Shown here piece by piece: positions 1 to 11,770 of a stretch of DNA of 64,000 nucleotides. The notes beneath the pieces were generated by a model. That model did not search any database. It saw only the letters and a list, made by a program, of their open reading frames with translations, and was not told where the DNA came from. Made by a program: the position numbers and the translations under genes. The stretch spans positions 49,430,042 through 49,494,041 of the forward strand of contig CM060734.1 of NCBI GenBank assembly GCA_030704615.1, written 5' to 3'. This stretch comes from Takakia lepidozioides. Its lineage: Eukaryota > Streptophyta > Takakiopsida > Takakiales > Takakiaceae. Position 1 is the first letter of the stretch. Each line of letters opens with the position of its first letter.

Positions 1-224
1 ACCTGCAACCACACAATTCAGAGGGAGGAGAGATAAGGAAAAAGAGGCATAGTCCCTGCAGGACATTATGTTGACTGAGTAGCTTGTAGGTTACCCACCA
101 GGATATGAAATACAGAAAACTGCTGTAGTGATGGTCCACATTCAACAACAATGTAGGTGGAGGATAAAGTATGTGCTGATGTGACAAAATGTTATGAGAG
201 GGACAGAGAGCGAACGTACTCATA

Positions 225-660
225 AGACATCGTATGCCGTAGCCTTGTGGCCATGGACCCCGCATCCACTTTGGGTGGAACAAGAGGAAACAGACACTAC
301 GTGTGTGAGGGGCTCCAGTAGTAGGACTTACCTTGGTATCAACGATTGGTTCAGGTTTTCCAGATTTGCTCTAGAAATCCCTTCACACAAGCATCAACCT
401 GCTGTGTGTGAGCTGCCCAGCAATTAGACCCCGGACTTTAGGCTCCGCTTCGAGATTTTGGAGGTTGGTGAACAGAGAGGTGCAGGGGCTTTGCACTTGA
501 TGGTCCTGAAGAGGGTCACTCTCTGATGAGAATACCCCAGACATTGTATCAGAAAATGGATGTCTTCAGGCCGCCCACACATTGGGCATTGAATCTCCCT
601 TTCCTCTCTGCATCTGGTTTTGGTTCAAAGGTAGAGTCCCCGCCCTGAATTTAAACTTCA
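225..660. repeat. dispersed repeat family, copy 1
   Basis: This stretch closely resembles two others in the window, at about 15,780-15,990 and 30,970-31,395, all in the same orientation. Shared landmarks in order are a 'GTAGCCTTGTGGCCAT'-like start, 'CCCTTCACACAAGCATC', 'GATGGTCCTGAA.AGGGTCACTCTC' and 'CGCCCACACAT.GGGCATTG'. On the minus strand copies 1 and 3 can be read as a short peptide with CPMCGR followed by LGYSH.RVTLFRTIK, so the family may derive from a coding transposon. No terminal repeats or intact ORF are visible. A short GA microsatellite follows at about 688-703. Confidence 0.6.
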
Positions 661-2341
661 GTCCAGTGCTGAGGGTAGGTAGGCCAAGAGAGAGAGAGAG
701 AGATTAAAGTATGATGCAACAGAGGTCTTCAAGCATTTCATGCCTCCTTGCAAGATGAAAGAGTATTGTGCCACAGCAAACCCTTGACTCTTCCTCCACC
801 AGACCTGCAAGATCCACACCCTCCTACCTCCATTCCCATAGCCCCCTCTTCCTCCTTTCCCTCCTTGGCTCCTCGCCCACGGCCACAATTCATTGTAGGC
901 CTGCAATCTGTGTGATTACCCTGGTCTTTGCTAGTCAGAACAGCACACAAGAGATGGAGTTCACCTGATCGTCTCACTGTATCTTCCCGCACTTTGTCGA
1001 TGACCTCCAGGTAAGGACCACAAAAACACTCACACAGGATTCAGCAAAGATTAATGAGCCCGTTTCATGATTGAAAGCACACTCCACGCCCAAGTTGGAT
1101 TTGGAAAAAGATGGGCAGGGTAACACATGGGCAATGCTGTGATAAAAATACGACGGACTAAACAGAGAGGGAGGGAGGTGGGTGGTGACGGAGCTCACCT
1201 CATCAGGAACACGAAGATATTTAATGGTACTGCCACGGATATAGCATTCAGGAATCCTCCAAAAGCGATCCCCATCCTACACATTAATAAAACCTCAGCC
1301 AATAGTCCAGAACTAAACCTTACTTAGTGGGTGTCTTTCTTCTGTCCATGGCCAAGTGTCACGAATTCACATCAGCCTCCATGCCAAGAAGCAAAAGAGC
1401 ATGTCAAGAAGAACAGGGAAATTCCTTTCTTACCAGGAGGAAGAAGGGCATACTCAACTTGGAAGCAAATGACATCGCAGTTCCATAGACTCAGACCTGG
1501 GCGAGAGGAAGGTTTCTGCAAATAACTTCGACTTCCGAGAGCACAATTTAGGGAAGACATTGTTCTGGTGTGAGTTTCAGCGGAGAGGGAAGATACAGAG
1601 TGGAAAGGGTGCCATTCCGATCAGTGTAGAGAGTGCCACTGCACCTACCAGGTTGCACGGGATGGATTCTATTGAGCATCGGTCCTTGTGGGAGGACTGA
1701 GAGCATACACTCGACAACCAATGGGTTCGATTCTGCTTAGCAAAGCTAGCGTCACAGTAAGCCATTCCCCATTTTTCGGTTCGTCATAAGCCTCAAGGTC
1801 AAACGCATTCACTGAATACGTTTGCCTGGCCTCGAGTCTCCAGGTCAAACGCATGCTGCACTACCCTGTCTTCTCCACGGCACTCAATGAGGATATGAAA
1901 GCATTCGTATTTGCTTTCAGGAAGTCGATTATGTAGCATGTTCGGACCTTATCCGTGCACTGAAGTCGGGAGAACTTAATAGTTCACGACATACTCAATG
2001 GGGCAGCCATTAGGGGTGCCAGACGACTAGAAGGTGTGACCTGTGGCACGATCATAAAGATGGAAGAGAACATTCACGTGTACACATCACAAACGTGGCA
2101 AGAGTCCATAGTTCCAAGGTGTATTCTGTTCCAATAGTCTTATGTCCCATCAAGGGGATCCAAGGGACTCAGTCCATTCATAAACAGCAAGGGTGATAAC
2201 TCCATCATTCAGTAGATTACAAATCTGAGCCAAGTTGGCCGCAGAGGACACCATCAAACTTCTTCTTCATCGTTTCTAAATTTCACTTTCGCTAGACTCA
2301 GAATGTCCATTGAATTACATTGCGAGATGTATGATTATACT
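661..2341. other. noncoding stretch left of the PR-10 gene
   Basis: Only short open frames (under 85 codons) occur here and none resembles a known protein. The stretch would include the 3' flank of the PR-10-like gene. No RNA gene or transposon ends were recognised. Confidence 0.4.
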
Positions 2342-4406
2342 TCAGGCGTATTCTGTAGGATTCGCTAGCAAGTAGCTTTCAAAAGTCCTTTGGATAAGTG
2401 ATGCGATTTTGCTGGTCTGCTCTGGGGGTGAGTCCTCGTCTCCAACTGTTTCATATTCTGCAACCCAGGATGCAGTGGTGGAGGCTCCATCCTCACTAGG
2501 AATATACTGAAGTGATGCCTTCATGGATTTGTATTTGGGATCTCCTCCTTTTAGCACAGTGTATCTTATCGTGTGGGTAGCATCATCGAAGGCATCAACA
2601 CGCTCCGTCACTTGGCCTCCTTGTGGGAAAGCTGTGCAAGCAATATGTGACCACAATATAAGCACTCAAGACCTACCTCAGCACCTTCACTGTCTTTGAA
2701 AATGACATAAAACTGCACTAAGCCTGGCACATCCTCATCTGTCGTTCATCTCCCCACACTCCCTCCCTTCTTTCTCTAATGTATATCAGTGAGCTCAAAT
2801 CATGACAAGGCCGTTTCAAACATGGCTGGGGAACAGAACCTCCACTTTTGGACAAACAGAAGTCAATATTCTTTATCCACAATCTACAGTCTTTTATTGA
2901 AACAAGTTGAGGGTTGAGTGACTGCGGATAAAAAAATATCCATCTTATGCATGCAAGCAAGACTCTCTCATGAAAGGAGGTCCTTATATTGTATATGGCT
3001 TGCTTGCATCCATTGCCCCTGTCCACCACATTGTTTTCAGCAAATATTCATACTGAGCTGAATGCCTCTTGGGGTGAGAACTATGCATGGCAGGCTTGGG
3101 CAAAAATCACATAAATCTGGGCACTTCAAGTTCCAACAGGTGCAAGCATGTTAAGCTACTCCCTTACATACAGAGATAGTTGTCACAGATATGATATGCA
3201 TTACTCCGGTCTCTCCAGAGCAGTGCAGAGTAACAATTGACAGGCGCACTGAGCCCAGACCCAGATATGACCCCCCTCAGACCCAAGGGGATGATGTAAC
3301 CTAATCAATGGTCACACTTTTCAGCATGTCTGTTAAGGACTCTGGTGAGGCTTTCCTAAGAAGTCAACAAAAGCCATTGGGCACTCACAGGCTAAAGAAG
3401 CATGCAGATGGGTTTCTATCCAGCGGTGTGAAGAAACTGAACCTTTAAACGCCAAAGCCAAGACAATCTGGTAACAGGGCATTGACGATTAACAAGATGG
3501 TAGACAGCACTGCTGCTCTAGCAGTCATGTTTACATGCAGGCCAACCAAGATGCATAGAACCGCTTTGGCATGAATCCATGTCAGATCCTTCGCAGTGGT
3601 GGGTATCTATTGTCATGTCCTAATCATTTTTAGTTTGGAGAGAACAAACTCTGTCCATGTAGACTGAGTGAACTTTATTTTGGACGACCATCATACTAAC
3701 ACTGCTTTGAAGTGAAACCGGGTCTAAGAATTATATGATGGTATCACTCTTTTCCTCCATTGCAGGTACAAGAAGTGAGTCCTGATGATACTGGGCTGGC
3801 AGATTATGTGCGAAAGACATAATTTGGCCAAATGTGGAGGTATGTGTGTGTATCATTGACAGTCAGTCTTGCTAATGTAGAACTGGATTGTGGAATATTC
3901 GTTATGTTCAGTGTCTGTTTCTTGAGTGCCTCAGCAGAAAGAGCCCATAGGAAGTGTTGGAAAATGTCCATGCTACAATTACACTCAGGATATGATTTCT
4001 TTTTAGAGCGCCCTAACTACTCCGGGATTCAATAATGCCTTTCTAAGAGTTCCTGAGAATGAAAAGGAGGGAAATACACCGAAGTACGGAAAGAGATACT
4101 TAAGGAGCTGATGGATGGTGTCAATTACACCCCCAGTTTGCGGTCAGAGGCCCAGAAAAATGCAGGGGCTAATTGAAAGTGCACCCTTTCTATAGTGGGC
4201 CATAATCAGAAGGAAATTCTCTTACCAGGGCCCATGGTGATCACACGCAACGTTCCAGCACCGCCATCGCCCTCCAGGAGCTCAGAACCACCAAAGAGGT
4301 CCGGCAGCAGCTTGGGGGCCACAACATCGATCCTTCTAGCCACTTTCCACATGCGCTGGATCGGCACTTTGAGATGTACTTGCATTGAGTACGTCCCGGC
4401 CACCAT
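2342..4406 (-). CDS. PR-10 / Bet v 1-like protein (2 exons)
   Basis: Two exons on the minus strand: 4406-4226 (start ATG, ends in phase 1 at a GTAAGA donor) and 2631-2342 (TTGCACAG acceptor, TGA stop), together 156 codons. This is the usual length of the Bet v 1/PR-10 family, which are small cytosolic proteins with a START-like hydrophobic ligand cavity. Exon 1 reads MVAGTYSMQVHLKVPIQRMW and later carries ELLEGDGGAGTLRV, the family's glycine-rich P-loop-like segment. Exon 2 has TERVDAFDDATHTIRYTVLKGG and ends in a C-terminal helix with FESYLLANP. The single intron near codon 61 is at the site known for PR-10 genes. The ligand cannot be inferred. The intron is about 1.6 kb, and no break is visible. 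An A/T-rich TATATAAT stretch lies only about 30 bases upstream of the ATG, so its role is unclear. Confidence 0.85.
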
Positions 4407-4919
4407 CGTTAGTTTCTGTAGCCCACTTCCTTAATTATATATCCTGCAAAAGAATGATCTAGACTAGACTTCGTCTAGTTCTCCACTGCGGATGCTTTGA
4501 TCTCACAGGCACTCACTGCCCAGATAAAGGATCAGAGGAACTGAGATCTTCGTCCTAAGAACAAGGTAGAAAGAATCGCAAAGTGTTCCCTTCAACAAGA
4601 GAGGATTCTAGGACCTGCAAAGGATGGCTTCTTAAATCGGACCTGCTGCTTGTCGTGGTGGTCTGGCAGAGTGTTGACAACGTGGGCAACTGTGCAGGCG
4701 GCTCTCCACAAGACTGAACCATGGCTGACCAAGCAGGCGAGGTCAACAGTCAAGACTTGTGTGGAATCCCAACAGAGCCGGATAGCCCTGCGACTTGAGT
4801 GGAATATTCTAACAGCATATATAACGATTCTTCAGTTTGAGCAATACGTAGTATACGTTTTAAGATACGCATATTGTATTTGAATGACATATACGGATTG
4901 GGTAGTCATGTACGAGTGA
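4407..4919. other. 5' flank of the PR-10-like gene
   Basis: No coding frame of note occurs here. It is the presumed promoter region of the minus-strand PR-10-like gene; no specific operator or hormone element can be defended by eye. Confidence 0.3.
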
Positions 4920-5115
4920 CTAGATTTTTATTTTATTTTTGTTTTTTAAGAGGAACTTGAGGAGGGGGAAAAATTAACCCCCTTTCAATTATGGGCCATG
5001 AGACCTACAACGAACAACGCCCAGACTCTGGACTTTGTGACTCCCTTACCAACTCATATGCTTGCCGGTTGGAGGTACAACCCTGTACCAGGCGTAACCT
5101 TTTGATCTGATACTA
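4920..5115 (-). mobile_element. LINE 3'-end remnant
   Basis: A T-rich run (poly-A tail read on the minus strand) is followed by 'GGGGGAAAAATTAACCCCC' and then a 'CCAT.AG.CC.AC' stretch. The same arrangement occurs at 36,060-36,180, next to coding LINE fragments on the minus strand. I read it as a truncated LINE 3' UTR; no coding part remains here. Confidence 0.4.
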
Positions 5116-6518
5116 GGACTGAAGAGCCTTGAAGGCTGGGCTTCTTCCTCTAATCTTATTATGCAGTTCTCAGGTAGATGAACACTTGGCAAACCTGGCA
5201 AGCATCAAATCGTCACTTAGTTTTTGTGATTGAATGGGGACTGACCCTGTATTAGCATTGATTTGTCAAGAGGATGGGTGATATGCTGTGGGTGAGGTAG
5301 TGCAGTAGGGATTTATACAAGAACAGAGCCGTGAATTTGGTTGGATACATACAATTAAAACAAAACAGCAAGGCTGTGGAGTGCCTACAAATGTCAATAG
5401 TAAGTATCAGTTGGGAATTCTCAGAAAGTAGAGTGAGGCTTGGACCTGAAGCAATTTGACAATTGAGGTTACCAAGGGATGCATGCCACCATGTTTATGG
5501 TATGGTGTGAACATGAACATATATAAATGGGTCATATATTCTTTGCCTGGATCACACAAGCGGAGTTCAAGACATTTGAAGTACAGCTCTAGTCCCAAAC
5601 TATACATGAACTCCTCTAACATGGCCAATTAACACTGAAACTTGTGGAATTTGAAGGGCCAAATTGGGTTCGGGTATATTGCATTGCTGATGTAAGAAAT
5701 TTGTAGATTGTTTTAGTGCAAAAAAAAAATCTCTTGGCAGACATCACAACACTAGAAAGAGCTCATGAGCAAATCCTACAACAAAGTGGGTGCAGAAACC
5801 ACGAAAATAAGCTGTCAGCAATGGTTCGCGGAGACGGAGGGTCAAGAATAGGTGGACCGTCAACAATAGATTGGGCGAAGGAGTTGTTTGAGAGGCTCAG
5901 AAAATGCAAGCCTCTCAATGCTCCCATCTTTGATGCTAGAAGACAACACGTAGGTAAAAAGTAGAGAGCCTCCTTCGCCACATTTGACAGATTGTTGTTG
6001 CGAAGTGATTTGTATCCCAACCTTGTGCACTTCATCCTTTCTTCGAAGCAACTCTCCCGAAAGGAGATTATAAGACATACCAAGCCTTGCAGTTGGCCTA
6101 GAGACCCCTAGAGACGAAGGAATACCTCCCTAAAGTTATCGTCTGGAATGCTCAACGATGGACAACTGGTAGAAATATCTAGACGCCATAGATGTTGGGC
6201 ACAGTCGGAAATTAATAAGTTCAAGATGGAAAAGAATGGTCCCGAAATGATTGGCATGCAAGTCCACGAATGCATTATATCCAGTCAACCATCTAGTCGG
6301 TTCAATGGAACTGACCCTGTTCAAAGATTGTATCTGTCAATTAGGAGTATGGTCAGTAGTAAGACTAGTTGTGACCCAGATTGAAGCTATAATTCTTCCT
6401 GTTTGTTGTTAGAAAGATCAATCGATATAAGTTCAAAATGAGATGGGGATGAGCCCTGCGAACTTGTTGATAGAGAGATCAAGGAATACTAACGATTAGA
6501 GCAAATTCGGCACAAAAA
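5116..6518. other. unassigned stretch with weak open frames
   Basis: Short open frames occur on both strands, for example + 5716-5964 with ADITTLERAHEQILQQSG and IDWAKELFERLRKC, but I recognise no family. The phrase 'ACTGACCCTGT' followed by a TTGTCAA-like segment occurs near 5239 and 6310, with a weaker form near 6450. This suggests a degenerate repeat. Decayed host exons cannot be ruled out. Confidence 0.25.
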
Positions 6519-7499
6519 ATGTACTCACATTCCAAGTTATTTGAGAACTACAAAGACTCACAGCAGCTTGAAATGGATGGGTGCGCAGAGCTTGTCGACC
6601 AAGTTTTAGAGATGTATATTGGAGACGTCGCACCTGCCACTAAGGATGGTTTAATGCTTGAGGATCTTATTGGTGCAGTCGATGATTCATCTAAGGAGAC
6701 AACATTCATGAATGCATTGGATGTTGGGAATCGAGATATTATTGAATCCTTGAAGATAGCCTACAGGCGTTGTGATAATTCAATGCTTGTATCACCGAAT
6801 CCAATTGTTTCTAGCAGCTCATCGTGGAATGAGGATGATAGGCAGGGACTACTTCAAATTCTACACGAAACACAAAACTTATTAGTGGAACAATCGTCGC
6901 CACCCTCGCACGAAATGCTAAGCTTTGTGAGTGGCAATCGGGAAGGTTATGGCGAAAATTGGAAAGATTATGCCTTTGCGTACATGTACACTTACAGACA
7001 ATGGTTCCAAAGATTCGACCGTTCATATGGCAGATTATCGTCGAGAAGACAAAGAGTGCCCAACCTTCTCTTGTGCGATTTCTTTTCCAACTCCAAGATC
7101 ACCTCAAGTGGCAGGATTCGATTGCATATTACCGTCCACAACGATCCACTACCGAGTTCACTTCTCAGCTTCAGAATCAACTCCTCCAAAGTTGTTCCAA
7201 TTCCTCCATGCTCTGTGCATACTCAACATATACAAGAATGGCAAAATGCACCGGTTCCTCCCAAAGTGGGAGGGAGAGGGGTAATAAAGCAAGAGAAAAA
7301 ACCACAAATTAGCAATGGCTCACCTTCTTCGAGGGTCTCCTGGGTGCGAAACATAGCAGCATCATTTTGCATAACGCTGCATGTCATTGCGAATGCTGGC
7401 GGTCGAGAGGTCGCTATTCGAGTAGGGAAGCTTGTCCATGCATGCTCGCTGTACATGGTTTTCTCACCCGCATCCTTTGGCGGCGCTGCAGGTACGTGA
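6519..7499 (+). CDS. unrecognised open frame, 326 codons
   Basis: This is the longest plus-strand frame in the left gene region. The first 180 residues look protein-like: acidic, mixed composition, with ELVDQVLEMYIGDVAP, MLEDLIGAVDD and a YRQWFQRFD segment. The last part is of lower quality and overlaps other open frames. No signal peptide, membrane span or catalytic motif was recognised. It may be a fragment of an intron-containing gene or transposon, or an unspliced lineage-specific gene. The plus orientation is opposite to all recognised genes nearby. Confidence 0.3.
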   Translation: MYSHSKLFENYKDSQQLEMDGCAELVDQVLEMYIGDVAPATKDGLMLEDLIGAVDDSSKETTFMNALDVGNRDIIESLKIAYRRCDNSMLVSPNPIVSSSSSWNEDDRQGLLQILHETQNLLVEQSSPPSHEMLSFVSGNREGYGENWKDYAFAYMYTYRQWFQRFDRSYGRLSSRRQRVPNLLLCDFFSNSKITSSGRIRLHITVHNDPLPSSLLSFRINSSKVVPIPPCSVHTQHIQEWQNAPVPPKVGGRGVIKQEKKPQISNGSPSSRVSWVRNIAASFCITLHVIANAGGREVAIRVGKLVHACSLYMVFSPASFGGAAGT

Positions 7500-7893
7500 G
7501 CCCATGCAGAGATCAGAGCAACATCTTTTGATCGTGTTCCGACTCACTTGAAGATCGGTATGTCAAAGCTGAAAAGTAACTAGAACTATAGTTACTTTTA
7601 CTATTTTTAGTTTATACATTTTGAGGAAAAAGTATGTATATTCTTAGAGCAAAAAGGTGGCAGGTATCCAGATGTTATGGACACGTGGCGCTCGACTGTT
7701 CTCTGCCATTGCCCGTGATCGCTCTTCCCTCTCGCCACTCTTCTCATCATATTTGCCCTTCTGCGCTGCGCTTTCTTGTTCTCGAGCCCAGTATTCTTGC
7801 TCTCTCTTACCCTCTTTGTCGAGCAGGTTGACCTTACCACGTTGATCTCTTTCCAGCATTTGTTAGGTCTAGTCTTGCCTACGTAAGTTCCTG

Positions 7894-8427
7894 GTGATGG
7901 TGAAGCGGGACTACATGGCGATTTCCGCCAAGGTTACTACAAGTGGGAGCCTCCATGTAAAAATCTTCAGGCGTGCAAAGATAAAGTTGGAAGAGGTGGA
8001 GGCGGATAATTTCTCTAAGCCTAATGAGCTGGAGCCATTAAAGGGGCATGCGGAGGAGGTTATGGGGTTGAAGGAGAACTTGGGGAATCTTAAGGAGGGT
8101 GTGAAGCCCAAGTCCCGCCCAGAGATGAAGTGCTTCAGAAAGGTGGAATCTGCAGGCAGATGCGAAGCACATGAATCGAGCTTGAAAAGGCAGGTGGAGG
8201 AGGTGATGGGGTTGAAGGAGACAGCGAAGCCTGAGGCGGGAATGACATCGATTCAGGAGAAAATGAGGGCCAGCGCATTGAAGCTACGGAGAGGGTATCA
8301 GCACCATCTCGACCTCAAGCACGCTAGTAAACTTCTGGATCTGGAGGAAGTTAAGAAGCAAAGTTGTTGCCATGATGGCAAGACTAGAGTGTACAACAGG
8401 CCATTCAAGGGGTCGAGAAGGCTGTAA
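7894..8427 (+). CDS. unrecognised charged open frame, 177 codons
   Basis: A lysine/glutamate-rich frame with an internal duplication: 'EEVMGLKEN' near residue 56 and 'EEVMGLKET' near residue 100, both followed by K-rich stretches, suggesting coiled coil. It starts with MMVKRDYMAISAKV and ends at a TAA. I recognise no family. It could be a small lineage-specific gene or a piece of a larger decayed one. Confidence 0.25.
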   Translation: MMVKRDYMAISAKVTTSGSLHVKIFRRAKIKLEEVEADNFSKPNELEPLKGHAEEVMGLKENLGNLKEGVKPKSRPEMKCFRKVESAGRCEAHESSLKRQVEEVMGLKETAKPEAGMTSIQEKMRASALKLRRGYQHHLDLKHASKLLDLEEVKKQSCCHDGKTRVYNRPFKGSRRL

Positions 8428-10044
8428 CTTACATCTACAGCACATTCGCAGTATTGATCTGGTTCAGATACACTTTATGACCTTGGAATAGATCTACCCT
8501 CAGTCTTTAACTTTTTCTTGCGAACATGGCTCTATAATATTGGTGAGGTTGCTTAGGGGTGGTAGTCTAGATTTACCAGTGGCCTCCCTAGTTCGTTTCT
8601 CCGGAACAATACGTCGCTGCGGGTAGGCAAGGATATTCCCATTGAAGTCCATAGAGTTTCTTGCTTCGGAGGGTAAACTCCAGATGATCTACTGAACTAG
8701 TGTTCTAGTGGAACTTAGCTCCTATCAGCTTCCCTTCGTTGGACAAAATCGCAGGAGCTGTCTCAGACATGATGCCTCTACAACTTGGCACCCATCATAC
8801 CTGTTGAAGAAGATCGCAGTCAATCGAGGCCAATTTTTCTAAACTGTAGATATCTAGAACTGAGATCCAATTTAACTTACAGGACAAATTTCAAGACTCT
8901 TCCAAGAGGTCCTCATCTGTCTCATTAGTGAATGTTGAAAACTAGCTCTCAGTCCCTTATCAAAGATCCGCTTGCAAGAGACATGTGTGTATATTATATT
9001 CCTGCCCTCGATTTTCTCCAAACAATTGTAGCTGCATTTCCTCAAAAACTGGGGTTCTGACTTGAACAAAGGATTCCGTGTGTTGGAGCCGGAACCTCAG
9101 AGATCGGATTGTCTCATGTGAATAATTATGAAAGTTTTGGGTTTGTATTATGTGCAATGGATTCGGAGGGTTTTTCTCTGTAATTTGTTTGTATGATGTG
9201 TTTCTTAGTCATTTTCGAGGGTAGTATGCCACGGATTTGCGGGAGGGTTTTGCTCTGTAACATTTATCCGGAGCGCAGTAAGAGGGAGGTGTTGTGGTCT
9301 CGTACACAATGAAAGGGACTACTACGACTAATCGACCCTGTGGTCGTCTACCGGGGGCCAAGGTTTGAAATTTGCCATTGGTTATGGCCAGAAACTGTGG
9401 AGGTCCTTGGATGTAATGCAAGATGAGAGGGAGTAAGCAATTTTTGTTTTTAGGATTGGAGGCAAGTGGCCTCTTTTGAGACTGCATGGCATTGCACCTT
9501 GGTTTCAATCCTACAAAACTAGTTCCAAAATAGCATATCCGTAAACAAAGCATTTTGTCCTGATTTTTGGTGGATAACTTACTTGACATTTCTCCCACCG
9601 ATTCTGATAATGGGGGAAACACCTACAAAAAAATCAAATGAACATTCAAATTGGTTCAGGTCAAAAACTAAAATAAATAGAATATCCCCATACACTGAAT
9701 TTCGATGTGTATATGGGTATGGTACAATTTTTTTTTATGAGGGTAGGCTCAAATTATTGGGCAGAGGTAGTCAAATTCAGGTATAAAATTTGCAGTATGC
9801 TGGCAATTCTGAAGGGTTAAGAGAGAGAGTGATGACTACTGCCGAGGCCGGCATAACTCAAAGCCACTTCATCTTACGACGGCTGTCCTGGGTTAAAAAA
9901 ACAATATTTGCTAATTTGCCAGAAGACAAGCTATTTGACACAGCAATCCACCTTACACATCTGCAATATACTCTGTATGTAAAACCCAATGAAAGCCTTA
10001 GACACACCTGGAAGATTGGATCAGGGTATCTGCTGCTCTCCCCC
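8428..10044. other. noncoding stretch
   Basis: No convincing exon, RNA gene or transposon terminus was seen. The region lies downstream of the WDR11 remnant, where further WDR11 exons would be expected if that gene were intact. None was recognised on the minus strand. Confidence 0.35.
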
Positions 10045-11555
10045 TTATTTATTGAATGTTGTCTCCATGTATGAGGTATTGGTTGTTCTCAACATTTCAA
10101 TAGATGCAGTCTGACTCGCTGAAGTGTCTGCAGTGATGACCCAGTTCCAGACCCGACCATCATCAGAGACGGAAATAAACGTGGTTTCCAGAGTAACCAC
10201 AGGCTTTGCCTCATGAAGATGGGTGTCAAGAAACCCTGTGCTTGGGGCAGGAACAGTGTCAGCCAGTGGGAGAGTATTGAGCTGCAGCATGGCCAAGTGG
10301 CTTCCCACAGGAGTCTGGACATGAAGCTGCAAAGGGCAATGCACCACAGCAAGCACTGTTGGGGCCAGCACTGGGGACCCCATGGAAGGCATCAGAGCAT
10401 CCATGTGACATAGTGCAAACGCCTGCGTGCCCCTACATGCCCCTGTACAACAGGAACACTCACTTAGGTCAGATTTTAAGGACAATGGATTTGTTTCCAT
10501 TTTTCAGATTCCCCTTTAGAGAAGATGCTCAATTGCACTACAGATTTCCTCTCTACATTTCTCACATTCCACACCATGACTTTCCTAGGCCCAACAAGAG
10601 TTCCCAATGCCAGAGGCTTCCATTCTTTTCCTTCCAGGACCACGGATCTAAAACCAGAATCAGCGCTCAATTGGTGCCTTTGGAGTTTTTAGTCCTGAGC
10701 TCTCATATCAGACTCCAGACTCCAAACTGTAAGATTGCAATTCCATGGCCACTGGGAGTGTCAAAGCCAATCACTCTTATGTCCCATCATTACTTCACAC
10801 ATGCTTCAAGGCACGCATGTGAAATTACTTATTTGGTCCAAGATAATGAAAAATCCCACCAGTGACAGGATGCACCTGTTTCAATAAGCAATTAGCATAC
10901 TCCGAATCAGACCCTGCCCTTACCATGCCCAATTTTGTACACTCCCAGATGACTCTAACACTGCCTTTCAACGAGGAGTCCTCTATCAGAGGATTCTACC
11001 ACACACTATCCTGACCCACGGCAATTCCTGCCTCGTGCATACTCACATGAAATCTCCAGCTGCTACAGTGTAAGGAGCTTTTGGTTCAGAGACAACTGAG
11101 TATATACATTAACGCAGCTATCATTTCAATTGCAAATAGGTCACGTGTGCAAGGAGTGAAAGTGAGTTGATAGATATTCTTTAATCCTGTCTGCCCTCAT
11201 ACATTACAGGTGTAAGACATGCAATATGAAAGAGGTCTGAAGTTCTTACTCTCGTCTTTTCCATGCACTGATTTTGCCATCCTGGTGAGCACAGTAAAGT
11301 ATGTCATCATCAACAATTGCTAGCAGATCCAGAAGCTTGCCACATCCACGGGGCAGAGCTGTAGAGGCCAAAGGCATTCCAAAGGCCAAGTCAAACACCA
11401 ACAATCTCCCTTGGCAACGCAATATAAACCAATCCTCTGGTTCTAGGAGAAAACATGCAGCACACAGTGAAAGCCAGGGTAGATGCCAGGGCAGGAGCTC
11501 CAACTGATGTAGACCCAGTGGAACCGCCGAAAATCAGTGCTCAGTGCAAAATCTG
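10045..11555 (-). pseudogene. WDR11: WDR11-like WD40 protein, two-exon remnant with frameshift
   Basis: Two minus-strand exons match plant WDR11 (a WD40 scaffold; in animals it acts in endosome-to-Golgi trafficking). Exon A, about 11,555-11,250, encodes the strand with PLASTALPRGCGKLLDLL and LYCAHQDGKISAW and ends at a GTAAG donor. Exon B starts at about 10,432, continues in phase with MDALMPSMG and carries ISVSDDGRVWNWVI; its downstream end is unresolved and the frame stops at 10,045. In exon A the upstream part (FSPRTRGLVYIALPREIV) and the downstream part (VFDLAFGMP) align without gap to the family but lie in different frames, so one extra base sits near 11,395-11,402. N-terminal exons are absent because the neighbouring PPR gene occupies that space, and C-terminal exons are not found to the left. 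A further short exon near 11,575-11,655 is possible. Confidence 0.7.
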
Positions 11556-11770
11556 TCAACAACTCTGCACTGACAACTCACCTGCAACTGCTGCTTTCGA
11601 ATCATACTGGATTGTGATCATCACCATTGAGCGGCTCACTGATCGTGACTGTCCCAATTAAGACACATCCTTTCTTTGAACCGCACTCTTTGCTTCTGAA
11701 ATAAGGGAAAATTGGGAACTTTCCAACCTCTTGGTTGAGAGGATGCATTTTTTCATGCATGTTGCTCAAT

